64,000 nucleotides of DNA, from contig NZ_QCYH01000003.1 of the NCBI RefSeq assembly GCF_003072125.1, positions 193,501 through 257,500 on the forward strand. Direction: 5' to 3'. Numbering within the stretch: the stretch's first letter is position 1; each line of letters starts with the position of its first letter. The translations under genes were made by a program, and so were the position numbers. This DNA comes from Pelagivirga sediminicola (GTDB lineage: Bacteria > Pseudomonadota > Alphaproteobacteria > Rhodobacterales > Rhodobacteraceae). Under the pieces are notes generated by a model. The model ran no database searches, was not told where the DNA came from, and was given only the letters and a program-made list of their open reading frames with translations. Shown here one piece after another: positions 1-8,016 of the stretch.

Positions 1-328
1 GCATCATCTGGGGGGTATCGTTACCCGCCGTGACCTGACTGGACCGCGCCACGGGGAGAAAACCGCGGCCGCGAACGGCCAGGTCAGTCGGGTTGGACGT
101 CGTCGTGAGCGAGCCGCCCTGATCGATCAGCCGCTGGGTGACCGATCGCACGCCCCCGGCGGAATAGCTGCCGCCATTGCCGCTCAGCACCATGGACTGA
201 AAATCCGTTTCAACCCGCTTGTATCCATAGGTTGCGGAGTTCGCGATATTATCCGAAATGGCGGCGAGTCGTGTCGCGTTGGCGCTAAGCGCCGCCACCC
301 CGGCATTGAGCGAAGAAGAGATTGTCAT
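1..328 (-). CDS. flgE: Flagellar hook protein FlgE, N-terminal fragment (runs off window)
   Basis: Reading on the minus strand from an ATG at 328 gives about 109 residues that continue past the window edge. The start has the rod/hook-family N-terminal signature (SLNAGVAALSANATRL, then ISDNIANSATYGYKR) followed by NPTDLAVRGRGF, typical of FlgE/FlgF/FlgG proteins. The family builds the flagellar hook and rod outside the cytoplasm after export by the flagellar secretion apparatus. I prefer FlgE over FlgF/G because motB lies next to it in the same direction, as in Rhodobacteraceae flagellar clusters. Without the rest of the protein the exact paralogue is not certain. Confidence 0.8.
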   Translation of the reverse strand, partial: MTISSSLNAGVAALSANATRLAAISDNIANSATYGYKRVETDFQSMVLSGNGGSYSAGGVRSVTQRLIDQGGSLTTTSNPTDLAVRGRGFLPVARSSQVTAGNDTPQMM

Positions 329-454
329 GGATACGCCTTTCTGCTGCATCGACTGTCATCGACCACCAGACATACGCCCGCTCCTTTAACATCGTGCTAA
401 CAGATAAAATCTGATGCAACTGCCGCTCTTGGCTGCCAGACGCATATGCCCCCA

Positions 455-1294
455 TCAGGCACCCTTTCGCAAAAAGATAAGCTCAAGACGGTTGTTGCGC
501 ACAGCCATCGGGTTGCGCACGGCCGGATCGCGGTCGGCGTGGCCGGTGACACGGGCAACGCGGCTTCCAGCCAAGCCGGCAGACGTCAACAGCAGGCGCA
601 TCTGCTGGGCGCGCGCGGTGGACAGATCCCAGGCCGGATAGCTTTTCAAAACAACAGGTGCAGCGCGAACATGGCCTTCAACGGCGGCGCTGTTCGTCAC
701 CAAGGCCGACATTTCGACCAGCACCGCAACCAGCGCGTTCAACAGCGCAGTCGGTGCATCGCTGCCGTCCTCGAACAGCGTCCCTTCGGCGGTATCGAAC
801 AGCTCGATCAACAGGCCCTCGTCAGTGACGCGGGTGATGATATGGCGCTGCAGTTCGGGCGAAATCATGCTTTCACCGTTCGTCCCGCGCAGCGCATTGT
901 CGAGCTTTTCCTTCAGCGCTTCCAGCTCCCGGTCTTCCTGAATCGTGACGCCTGTATCGCCAAGCGCCTGGACCGATTCGGCCGGATTGCGATCGGTCGC
1001 ACCCAGCCCATCCTTGGACAATGCATCTTCGGCGAAGACACTTTCGCCGCCGAAATGCCCATCGTCGCCGCCGGAGACACGGCTGATCGGGACCGTCGGG
1101 CTGAAATAATCGGCCAGCCCCTTGCGTTGCTTTTCAGTTGTCGCATTCAGCAGCCACATCAAAAGGAAAAAGGCCATCATCGCAGTGACGAAATCGGCGT
1201 AGGCGACCTTCCAGGCGCCTCCGTGATGTCCGCCAGCGGCGATTATCTTCTTTCTTTTGATGATGACCGGCGCCGCGTTGGATTGCGCGCTCAT
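455..1294 (-). CDS. motB: Flagellar motor stator protein MotB
   Basis: A 279-residue product with one N-terminal membrane segment carrying the stator motif YADFVTAMMAFFLLMWLL; its Asp is the proton-binding residue of MotB. Short plug-like residues follow, then a C-terminal OmpA-like peptidoglycan-binding domain that ends with the typical RNNRLELIF stretch. MotB anchors the MotA/MotB proton channel to the wall and drives rotation. The frame is also open from a GTG nine bases upstream, but the ATG at 1294 has a purine-rich site (AGAGGTGG) at good distance, so I start there. It lies downstream of the flgE fragment's promoter side in the same direction, consistent with a flagellar cluster. Confidence 0.9.
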   Translation of the reverse strand: MSAQSNAAPVIIKRKKIIAAGGHHGGAWKVAYADFVTAMMAFFLLMWLLNATTEKQRKGLADYFSPTVPISRVSGGDDGHFGGESVFAEDALSKDGLGATDRNPAESVQALGDTGVTIQEDRELEALKEKLDNALRGTNGESMISPELQRHIITRVTDEGLLIELFDTAEGTLFEDGSDAPTALLNALVAVLVEMSALVTNSAAVEGHVRAAPVVLKSYPAWDLSTARAQQMRLLLTSAGLAGSRVARVTGHADRDPAVRNPMAVRNNRLELIFLRKGA

Positions 1295-1456
1295 CTTCAC
1301 CACCTCTTAAACTCACCCATGAACAGGGGTAGCAGGCAGGCGTTACGGCGATGTTAACACTTCAACTTGTAGGGGTTTTGTACCGCTTGGCCGAGGTGTG
1401 CGGCGCAGGTTTCCCGCGGCCGACAACCGGTCGCGCAGCTGCACGCCGAAAATGCC

Positions 1457-1783
1457 CTAGCTTTGGCCGGTGCGCTCGATATGTGCGCGCATCTGCTCGG
1501 CGTCCTGGCGGGCCTCGCGCAGGCCGTCCATGGTGGCGCGCAGCTCGGCCTCGGTCTGGGTGAGCTGATTGGTCAGCTCGGCCTCGCGCTGTTGAAGATA
1601 GGTGATGGCCTGATCGCGCGTTTCCTCGGCCTCGTGCAGCTCTTGTGCCATGCGGTCCAGCTCGCCCACATCCGAGGATGACACGCGGATGAAACGGTGA
1701 ATCAGCCAGTTGGCAAACCAGCCCAGCGCGAAGGCGACGAAGAGGATGATCGCCGTGGCGATGATGAATTCAGTCCTGTTCAT
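1457..1783 (-). CDS. Small membrane-anchored coiled-coil protein of unknown function
   Basis: A 108-residue protein beginning MNRTEFIIATAIILF: one N-terminal membrane segment (about residues 6-30), then a long charged helix rich in Glu, Gln and Arg (about residues 38-105) that looks like a coiled coil. The chosen ATG overlaps the 3' end of the upstream OmpA-family gene by 14 bases, which suggests translational coupling. A longer reading frame exists upstream but lies inside the OmpA gene. I do not recognise a named family. A role with the OmpA-family partner in the envelope is inferred only from coupling and topology. Confidence 0.75.
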   Translation of the reverse strand: MNRTEFIIATAIILFVAFALGWFANWLIHRFIRVSSSDVGELDRMAQELHEAEETRDQAITYLQQREAELTNQLTQTEAELRATMDGLREARQDAEQMRAHIERTGQS

Positions 1784-3689
1784 CTTCTGCGCCTTCCGCC
1801 CCTTCGCCCTCTGCCGTGTCTTCCTGCCCCTCTTCTTCGGAGCTTTCAAGCCCTGATGCGTCCCCGTCGGGCGCCGGTTCGGCCTTGGGGATCAGCTTGA
1901 ATTCGATGCGGCGGTTGGCCTCGCGGCCCTCCTCGGTATCGTTGCCGGCGATGGGCTGCGCCTCGCCATAGCCCTTGGCGGTAAAGCTCGATGTCAGCAC
2001 GCGGCGGCTGCGCAGGGCGTCCAGAACGGCATTGGCCCGCTGCTGGCTGAGTTCCTCGTTCATCTCCTCGCGGCCCTGGCTGTCGGTGTGGCCGCCGATC
2101 TCGATCTGAATCTCGCCGCACTTGCCGAGGATATCGGCGATGTCGTTCATGATCGACTCGCCGTTGGCGTCGAAATTGGGCGATCCCGGCTCGAAGTTGA
2201 TCTTGCGCGTCTCAAGGATGGTGTCGATCCTGGCGACACATTCTTCGGGCGTGGGCAGGCCCGCGACCGGGTCCAGCTCGATCTTGTAGGTGACGTCGAT
2301 ATCGAATTGCTCGCCCTCGCCCAGCTTGTCGGCCAGAAGTCCGGCAATCTGCGCGCTGGCGTCCTTGCGTCCGGTCTGGCCGCTGACGGTCAGGTTGTCG
2401 GGCGTCACGATGACGGCGCCGTTGGCCAGAAATCCCAGCGCTTCGAGCCCCGTCAGAACGCGCATTGGCCAATCCTGCGGCAGCCCCTCGACGACGCGCG
2501 CCTTGGTATGGACGCTGCCCGAGCGGAACCGCGCCTTGGCAAAGCTGTCGACCGTCTCGCGCAGGCGCTGGCTGCCGACGCGGCCGCGCAACTGGACCAG
2601 ACCTTCGGGCGACAGGGTGGCGACGAATTCGGGAATGGTGGGCGCGCCTTCGACATCGGGGGGCGGCAGGACCGAATGGAGGGCAAAGACATCGGGCAGA
2701 TCATTCTCCAGCCCGCCGACAACATCGTCGAACTTGCCCTCCGGCGTGCCCTGCGCGGCAATCAGCGAGATATCGGCATCCGCGAAGGTCACGCTGCCGC
2801 CGCCCAGATCGGCCACCGCCTTGATGGCGAGCGCGGCGGCGCGGCCCCAGGCCGGCGTGGGCACGCCGAGGCCGATGGTGCATTCCGTCGCGCCCTTCAG
2901 CCCCGCGTCATATGCGGCCTGTAGGATCACGCTCTGCGCCTCGGGGGTGTCGGCCGAGCAGGCATCGAACCGCGCGGTGCCGTCCTCGATCAGAAAGCGC
3001 AAGGTGAAGGGCGTGATGACCGGGCGCGGCGCCGAGACATCCAGCGAGATGCGCAGGTTTGCCGGAACGCGCCGCTTCAGCGTTTCCTCCAGCTTGCGTT
3101 TCTCCTCGGGGCTGTCGGCCATTGTGATGATCGCAACGCGCCCCGCCTCGACCGAGATCTTGGCGCGCGGCAGCTGGTTCAGCGCGCGCACCGCATAATC
3201 CACCGCAATATCCCACGCATCGCCCACGGGATAATCGGCCGATTCCAGAAGGTCGATCACATCCCCGCCGCCCGCCGCCGACTCCATCTGCTCCAGCAGC
3301 GCGTCGCGGTCCATGGACGCCGGAACAAGGCCGATCAGCGAAATGCCACTGTCATTGCGCAGGATCTCGACCGAAAAGCGCGGCGGCGCGATCTCGGCGG
3401 TATCCTCGACCAGCATCTGGTCGATCACGCGGGCCGCGTCCACGATCCGGCCCGCGACGGACAGCGCAGCAAACCTGCGCGCCTCGCTGGGGGCGACCCC
3501 GGCCAGAAACACCTGCAGCCCGTCGGCGTCCACCTCGGTCCAGGTCATGCCTTCGCGGTCCAACTCCGTGCGCACCGAGTTGCGGGCGTTGTCCTCGATC
3601 ACCGTCACGGCGAAACCGGCAGCGACAAGGCACAGGACCGCTGCCATCAGGAACGTTCCGGCAATCGCGAAGATGGAGGAGAGGCGCAT
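1770..3689 (-). CDS. OmpA-family envelope protein with N-terminal membrane anchor
   Basis: A 639-residue protein. Residues about 5-30 form a signal or anchor segment; the middle (about 40-460) holds BON-like repeats of the kind seen in periplasmic OmpA-family proteins; the C-terminus (about 500-615) is an OmpA-like peptidoglycan-binding domain with the signature IEIGGHTDSQGREEMN and later NRRIEFKLIP. The tail is acidic and low in complexity (Glu/Gly/Ala). It probably bridges membrane and wall. It forms a two-gene unit with the coiled-coil protein that overlaps its end. No specific pathway can be assigned. Confidence 0.85.
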   Translation of the reverse strand: MRLSSIFAIAGTFLMAAVLCLVAAGFAVTVIEDNARNSVRTELDREGMTWTEVDADGLQVFLAGVAPSEARRFAALSVAGRIVDAARVIDQMLVEDTAEIAPPRFSVEILRNDSGISLIGLVPASMDRDALLEQMESAAGGGDVIDLLESADYPVGDAWDIAVDYAVRALNQLPRAKISVEAGRVAIITMADSPEEKRKLEETLKRRVPANLRISLDVSAPRPVITPFTLRFLIEDGTARFDACSADTPEAQSVILQAAYDAGLKGATECTIGLGVPTPAWGRAAALAIKAVADLGGGSVTFADADISLIAAQGTPEGKFDDVVGGLENDLPDVFALHSVLPPPDVEGAPTIPEFVATLSPEGLVQLRGRVGSQRLRETVDSFAKARFRSGSVHTKARVVEGLPQDWPMRVLTGLEALGFLANGAVIVTPDNLTVSGQTGRKDASAQIAGLLADKLGEGEQFDIDVTYKIELDPVAGLPTPEECVARIDTILETRKINFEPGSPNFDANGESIMNDIADILGKCGEIQIEIGGHTDSQGREEMNEELSQQRANAVLDALRSRRVLTSSFTAKGYGEAQPIAGNDTEEGREANRRIEFKLIPKAEPAPDGDASGLESSEEEGQEDTAEGEGAEGAEDEQD

Positions 3690-3749
3690 TAGAGGCCTGA
3701 GCGTTGTTTAAGCTGTCCTGTGTTTATGCGCCCTGCCCCGCAAGTTCAA

Positions 3750-4712
3750 TCACACGAAGAGCGCGATGGCGAAAAACGGCAGGGGCAGCAGCCCCGCGTC
3801 CCGGTTGGACCTGAAAAGCGCCAGCAGGCCGGGCGTGTCGTCCAGATCCAGCCGGGCAAGCTGCCACATCATATGCAGGCCCAGCGCCCAGGGCCCCAGT
3901 AGCGCGACCAGCAGCGCGATCGGATCGTCCCCGCGCATCGCCAGAATCACCGCTGCGGTCATCAGCACGACCGCCGCCACCAGGAACCGGCGCAGCCATT
4001 TCGGCGATTGCGCGCCAAAGAGCCGCGCGGTGGATTTCACCCCGATCAGCGCGTCATCCTCGGCATCCTGATGGGCATAGATCGTGTCATAAAACAGCGT
4101 CCACGCCATGCCCGCCAGATACAGCACCACCGCCGGCCATTCCAGCCGCCCGGTATGCGCCGACCAGACCAGAAGCGCGCCCCAGTTGAACGCGATCCCC
4201 AAGAAGATTTGCGGCCACCACGTGAATCGCTTGGCAAAGGGATAGATCGCCACCGGCACCAGCGCGAGGATGCCCAGCGCGATGGCCATGGCGGGAAAGG
4301 TCAGCAGGATCGCAAACGCCACCAGCGCCTGCACCACCAGCCATGCCAGCGCGCCCTTGACGCTGACCTGCCCCGAGGGGATGGGCCGCGACGCCGTGCG
4401 CGCCACGCTGCCGTCGATATGACGGTCGGTGATGTCGTTCCACGTGCAGCCGGCGCCGCGCATCAGGAACGCTCCGATTCCGCAGGCGACAAAGATCCAC
4501 AGATCGAAGACGCGCGCCTGTCCGTCATGCAGCATCGCCAGCAGCAGACCCCACCAGCAAGGCAGCAACAGCAGCCATGTCCCGATGGGCCGGTCCGCGC
4601 GCGACAGCCGCAGATAGGGCCGCCAGCGGGCGGGCGCATAATGGTCCACCCAATTGCCCTTTGCCGCGTCCGCAACGCTGCCGGCCTCTGGCCTCTGCCC
4701 GCCGCCGCTCAT
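3750..4712 (-). CDS. ubiA: 4-hydroxybenzoate octaprenyltransferase UbiA
   Basis: A 320-residue integral membrane prenyltransferase of ubiquinone synthesis, which attaches the polyprenyl chain to 4-hydroxybenzoate. Both Asp-rich motifs are present: NDITDRHID at residues 92-100 and YDTIYAHQDAEDD near 216-228, which bind Mg-diphosphate. Several hydrophobic segments follow the usual UbiA pattern. The frame is open further upstream but that stretch is antisense to rsmE; the ATG at 4712 gives the usual N-terminal length. Its start codon abuts the first possible rsmE start on the other strand, so its promoter must lie inside rsmE. Confidence 0.93.
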   Translation of the reverse strand: MSGGGQRPEAGSVADAAKGNWVDHYAPARWRPYLRLSRADRPIGTWLLLLPCWWGLLLAMLHDGQARVFDLWIFVACGIGAFLMRGAGCTWNDITDRHIDGSVARTASRPIPSGQVSVKGALAWLVVQALVAFAILLTFPAMAIALGILALVPVAIYPFAKRFTWWPQIFLGIAFNWGALLVWSAHTGRLEWPAVVLYLAGMAWTLFYDTIYAHQDAEDDALIGVKSTARLFGAQSPKWLRRFLVAAVVLMTAAVILAMRGDDPIALLVALLGPWALGLHMMWQLARLDLDDTPGLLALFRSNRDAGLLPLPFFAIALFV

Positions 4713-4724
4713 ATGATGCCCGCC

Positions 4725-5462
4725 ATGAAAACCGTCCCGAATACCGCCAAGATCAGATTGTATGTAGATCACCCGTTGGGGCCGGGGCAAACGGTTCCTC
4801 TGGCGCCGCCGCAGGCGCATTACCTCTTCGGGGTGATGCGGCAGGGGCAAGGCGCGCAGGTGCTGCTGTTCAACGGAACCGGCGGCGAATGGCTGGCCGA
4901 GGTGCGCGAGGCGCGGAAGAAAGGCGGCACGCTGGCGTGCCTGTCGCAAACCCGGCCTCAGCAAATGCCGCCGGACCTGTGGCTGCTGTTTGCGCCGGTC
5001 AAGAAGGCGCGCACCGATTTCATCGTCGAAAAGGCCGTCGAGCTGGGGGCCGCGCGCATCTGTCCCGTGCAGACCGATTTTACCAATTCCGAGCGCATCC
5101 GGCAGGACCGTCTGCAAGCGCATGCGATCGAGGCCGCCGAGCAATGCGGCGGCACCTATGTGCCCCCCGTGGACGATCTGCAGAAGCTGAGCGCGCTGCT
5201 GGACGGCTGGGATCCCGCCCGGCGCATCCTGTTCTGCGACGAGGCGTTAGCGGATGGCCCTGCCGGAGCCCTCCCCGATACGCCCGGCCCATGGGCGATC
5301 CTGATCGGCCCCGAAGGCGGCTTTTCGGACGCCGAGCGCGCGCGCCTCGCTGCGCTGCCTCACGCCCACGCCACCCGCCTTGGCCCGCGCATCCTGCGCG
5401 CGGACACCGCCGCCGTCGCGGCGCTGACGCTGTGGCAGGCAAGACTGGGGGATTGGCGTTGA
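4725..5462 (+). CDS. rsmE: 16S rRNA (uracil-1498-N3)-methyltransferase RsmE
   Basis: A 245-residue SPOUT-family methyltransferase that modifies U1498 of 16S rRNA. The C-terminal SPOUT knot is clear: ILIGPEGGFSDAERA and RLGPRILRADTAAVAAL are the SAM-binding loops, and an N-terminal PUA-like domain carries PPQAHYLFGVMRQG. Three in-frame ATGs occur (4713, 4716, 4725) and none has a convincing ribosome site, so the exact start is uncertain; I use the one that begins MKTVPNTAK. It is divergent from ubiA with essentially no spacer and overlaps the next gene by four bases (TTGA). Confidence 0.9.
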   Translation: MKTVPNTAKIRLYVDHPLGPGQTVPLAPPQAHYLFGVMRQGQGAQVLLFNGTGGEWLAEVREARKKGGTLACLSQTRPQQMPPDLWLLFAPVKKARTDFIVEKAVELGAARICPVQTDFTNSERIRQDRLQAHAIEAAEQCGGTYVPPVDDLQKLSALLDGWDPARRILFCDEALADGPAGALPDTPGPWAILIGPEGGFSDAERARLAALPHAHATRLGPRILRADTAAVAALTLWQARLGDWR

Positions 5463-5986
5463 GTTTTCTCAGGCCCGAGGCGGCGGCGACCTTGCTGCGC
5501 TGGCGCGACGTGCTCATCAGCCTTGGGGCGCTGGCGCTTGGCCTGCTGATCGCGTGGCGCGGTTTCGGCCTCACTTTCTGGGTGGGCGCGTCCGTGGCCT
5601 TCCTCGCGGCCGTGTCGCTGATCGCCGCGCTTCAGCGGATGCGCTTTGCCGCAGGCAGCGGCGGGCCGGGCGTGGTCGAGATCGACGAGGGCGCCATCGG
5701 CTATTTCGGCCCCTTGGGCGGGGGCGTCATCGCGCGCTCGGAAATGACGGCGGTGGCGCTGGACCGCACCGGGCGGCCCGCGCATTGGGCGCTCAGCCAG
5801 CCGGGCCAGCCCGATGTGATGATCCCGCTGACCGCCAGCGGCGCCGATGCGCTCTTTGACGTGTTCGCCGCGCTGCCGGGTATGCGGACCGAACGGATGC
5901 TGGCCGAAATGCGCCGCAAAACGCCGGAGCGCGTTCCGCTTTGGCAAAAACCCGAAACCAAACCGGCGCATCTGCGCCTGACCTGA
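5459..5986 (+). CDS. Conserved two-helix membrane protein, function unknown
   Basis: A 175-residue protein starting at a TTG that overlaps the rsmE stop codon (TTGA), which implies translational coupling. Residues about 14-32 and 38-55 form two membrane helices; the remainder is a soluble domain with VVEIDEGAIGYFGPLGGGV and a Pro-rich tail (ETKPAHLRLT). The layout (two helices followed by a PH-like beta-rich domain) is common in small conserved alphaproteobacterial proteins of unknown role. The frame continues upstream inside rsmE but no better start is visible there. I give no function. Confidence 0.75.
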   Translation: MSFLRPEAAATLLRWRDVLISLGALALGLLIAWRGFGLTFWVGASVAFLAAVSLIAALQRMRFAAGSGGPGVVEIDEGAIGYFGPLGGGVIARSEMTAVALDRTGRPAHWALSQPGQPDVMIPLTASGADALFDVFAALPGMRTERMLAEMRRKTPERVPLWQKPETKPAHLRLT

Positions 5987-6059
5987 CGCCATTCGCGGGT
6001 TGACACCCCCCTGCCCCCGCGCCACCTACTGAACTTCAAATCAGCGGAGGCCAAGCCCC

Positions 6060-7430
6060 ATGTCCATTCCCCAATCCGGCGGCGGGCCGATCGAGCATCA
6101 CAGCCAACTGGCCGAATATCTCGAAGACGGCAACAAGCCGAAAGAAGACTGGCGCATCGGCACCGAGCACGAGAAATTCGGCTATTGCAAGGACACGCAT
6201 CAGCCGATTCCCTATCACGGCGAGCGCAGCGTGCTGGCCGTGCTGGAGGGTCTGCGCGACGCGCATGGCTGGGCCCCCGTTACCGAGGACGGCAACCTGA
6301 TCGGGCTGGAAAAGGGCGGCGCCAACGTCTCGCTGGAGCCCGGCGGCCAACTGGAGCTGTCGGGCGCCCCGCTGGAGACGATCCACGGCACCTGCGACGA
6401 GGTCAACGTGCATCTGCGCGAGGTCAAGGATGTGGCCGACCGTGTCGGCGTCGGGTTTATCGGCCTTGGCGCGGCGCCCGAATGGACACATGAGGACATG
6501 CCCCTGATGCCCAAGGGCCGGTACAAGCTGATGGACAGCTACATGCAGAAGGTCGGCACGATGGGCCGGGTGATGATGCGGCGCACCTGCACCGTGCAGG
6601 TCAATCTGGACTTTGCGTCAGAGGCCGACATGGTCCAGAAGTTCCGCGTGGCGCTTGCATTGCAGCCCGTCGCGACCGCGCTTTTCGCCAATTCGCCGTT
6701 TTTCGAGGGCAAGCCGAACGGCCACAAATCCTGGCGCAGCCGCGTCTGGCGCGATCTGGACCCGGACCGCACCGGCATGCTGCCCTTCGTCTTCGAGGAC
6801 GGGATGGGGTTCGAGCGGTATGTCGACTATGCGCTCGATGTGCCGATGTATTTCGTCTATCGCGATGGCAAGTATATCGACGCGCTGGGCATGTCGTTCC
6901 GCGACTTCCTCAAGGGCGAGTTGCCTGCGCTGCCGGGTGAGGTGGCCACGCTCAGCGATTGGGCCGATCACCTGACAACCATCTTCCCCGAGGCGCGGAT
7001 CAAGAAATTCATGGAAATGCGCGGCGCCGATGGCGGCCCGTGGCGGCGCCTCTGCGCGCTGCCGGCGTTCTGGACCGGCATCCTGTACGACACCGGCAGC
7101 CTGGATGCCGCGTGGGATCTGGTCCGCGACTGGACCGCCGAGCAGCGCGAGGCGCTGCGCGTTGCCGCCAGCGTGGATGCATTGCAGGCCAAGGTGGACG
7201 GCATCGACATGCACAATCTGGCGCGCAAGGTGCTGGATATCTCCGAGGCCGGTCTGAAGGCGCGCGCGCGCCCCGGCGCCGAGGGGCTGATCCCGGACGA
7301 GACGCATTTCCTCAACGCCCTGCGCGAGAGCATCGAGTCGGGCCAGACCCCGGCGGATGAGCTGCTGGCACGCTACAACGGCGACTGGAACGGCGATCTG
7401 AGCCGGATCTACGCCGAATACTCCTACTGA
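6060..7430 (+). CDS. gshA: Glutamate-cysteine ligase (alphaproteobacterial/plant type)
   Basis: A 456-residue enzyme that makes gamma-glutamylcysteine, the first step of glutathione synthesis, in the cytoplasm. The sequence follows the class shared by alphaproteobacteria and plants: WRIGTEHEKFGY near the N-terminus (ATP/glutamate site), GGQLELSGAPLETIH, then RRTCTVQVNLDF and a C-terminal region ending SRIYAEYSY. An SD-like AGCGGAGG precedes the ATG. It stands alone between a small membrane-protein gene and a convergent flavin reductase gene. Glutathione is relevant here because sulfur-oxidising and NO-handling cells rely on it, but that link is inference. Confidence 0.95.
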   Translation: MSIPQSGGGPIEHHSQLAEYLEDGNKPKEDWRIGTEHEKFGYCKDTHQPIPYHGERSVLAVLEGLRDAHGWAPVTEDGNLIGLEKGGANVSLEPGGQLELSGAPLETIHGTCDEVNVHLREVKDVADRVGVGFIGLGAAPEWTHEDMPLMPKGRYKLMDSYMQKVGTMGRVMMRRTCTVQVNLDFASEADMVQKFRVALALQPVATALFANSPFFEGKPNGHKSWRSRVWRDLDPDRTGMLPFVFEDGMGFERYVDYALDVPMYFVYRDGKYIDALGMSFRDFLKGELPALPGEVATLSDWADHLTTIFPEARIKKFMEMRGADGGPWRRLCALPAFWTGILYDTGSLDAAWDLVRDWTAEQREALRVAASVDALQAKVDGIDMHNLARKVLDISEAGLKARARPGAEGLIPDETHFLNALRESIESGQTPADELLARYNGDWNGDLSRIYAEYSY

Positions 7431-7443
7431 GGCACCTCGCCGC

Positions 7444-7923
7444 TCAGCGCGGGATCTCGATGAACTTGCCGCGGTGATAGCCCAGCGCCGGACCGTCGCT
7501 GATGTCGGTCTGGAGCACCTCGCCGATCAGGATGACATGATCGCCCGCCTCGACCAGCTTGTGCTGCGCGCAGACCAGCGTGGCCAGCGCGCCGGGCAGA
7601 AGCGGCACGTCATGCGCGCCGCTGGTCCAGTCCGTGAGGGCGAATTTTTCATCGCTGTGAGACGCGAAAAGACGCGCGGTCTGCTGCTGCGCGGCGGTGA
7701 GGATGTTGATCGCAAAATGCGGCGCGGCGCGGAAGGCGGGCGCGCTGTGGGCATTGTTGCCGATGCATATCAGCACAAGGGGCGGGTTCAGCGATACCGA
7801 GCTGAAGGAGTTGGCGGTAAATCCGCGCGGCGCGCCGCTTGCCTCGCGCGTGGTGACAACGGTGACGCCGGTGGCAAAGCGTCCAAAAGCGTCTCGCAAA
7901 GCGCGCTGATCTTGTTCTGACAT
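7444..7923 (-). CDS. Flavin reductase-domain protein
   Basis: A 159-residue single-domain protein of the flavin reductase-like (split-barrel FMN-binding) family. The family signature is visible as FATGVTVVTTRE, FTANSFSSVSLNPPLVLICIG, and a late GDHVILIGEV stretch with a terminal YHRGKF. Members reduce FMN or FAD with NAD(P)H for a partner oxygenase. No oxygenase is adjacent, so the partner is unknown. GGAG lies six bases before the ATG. It converges on gshA with a 13-bp gap. Confidence 0.88.
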   Translation of the reverse strand: MSEQDQRALRDAFGRFATGVTVVTTREASGAPRGFTANSFSSVSLNPPLVLICIGNNAHSAPAFRAAPHFAINILTAAQQQTARLFASHSDEKFALTDWTSGAHDVPLLPGALATLVCAQHKLVEAGDHVILIGEVLQTDISDGPALGYHRGKFIEIPR

Positions 7924-8016
7924 GGAGGCTCCGGGGCAGTCGCGGGGTTGCCCAACCCTATATAATGCGCCGCTGCGCGAAACACACCCGCCGATGACGG
8001 ACGCCGCCGAAACGCC

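Noticed and set aside
446-1357. Long plus-strand reading frame over motB
   Set aside because: Antisense to a clear MotB protein; composition (Arg, Gln, Ala) is that of a GC-rich shadow.
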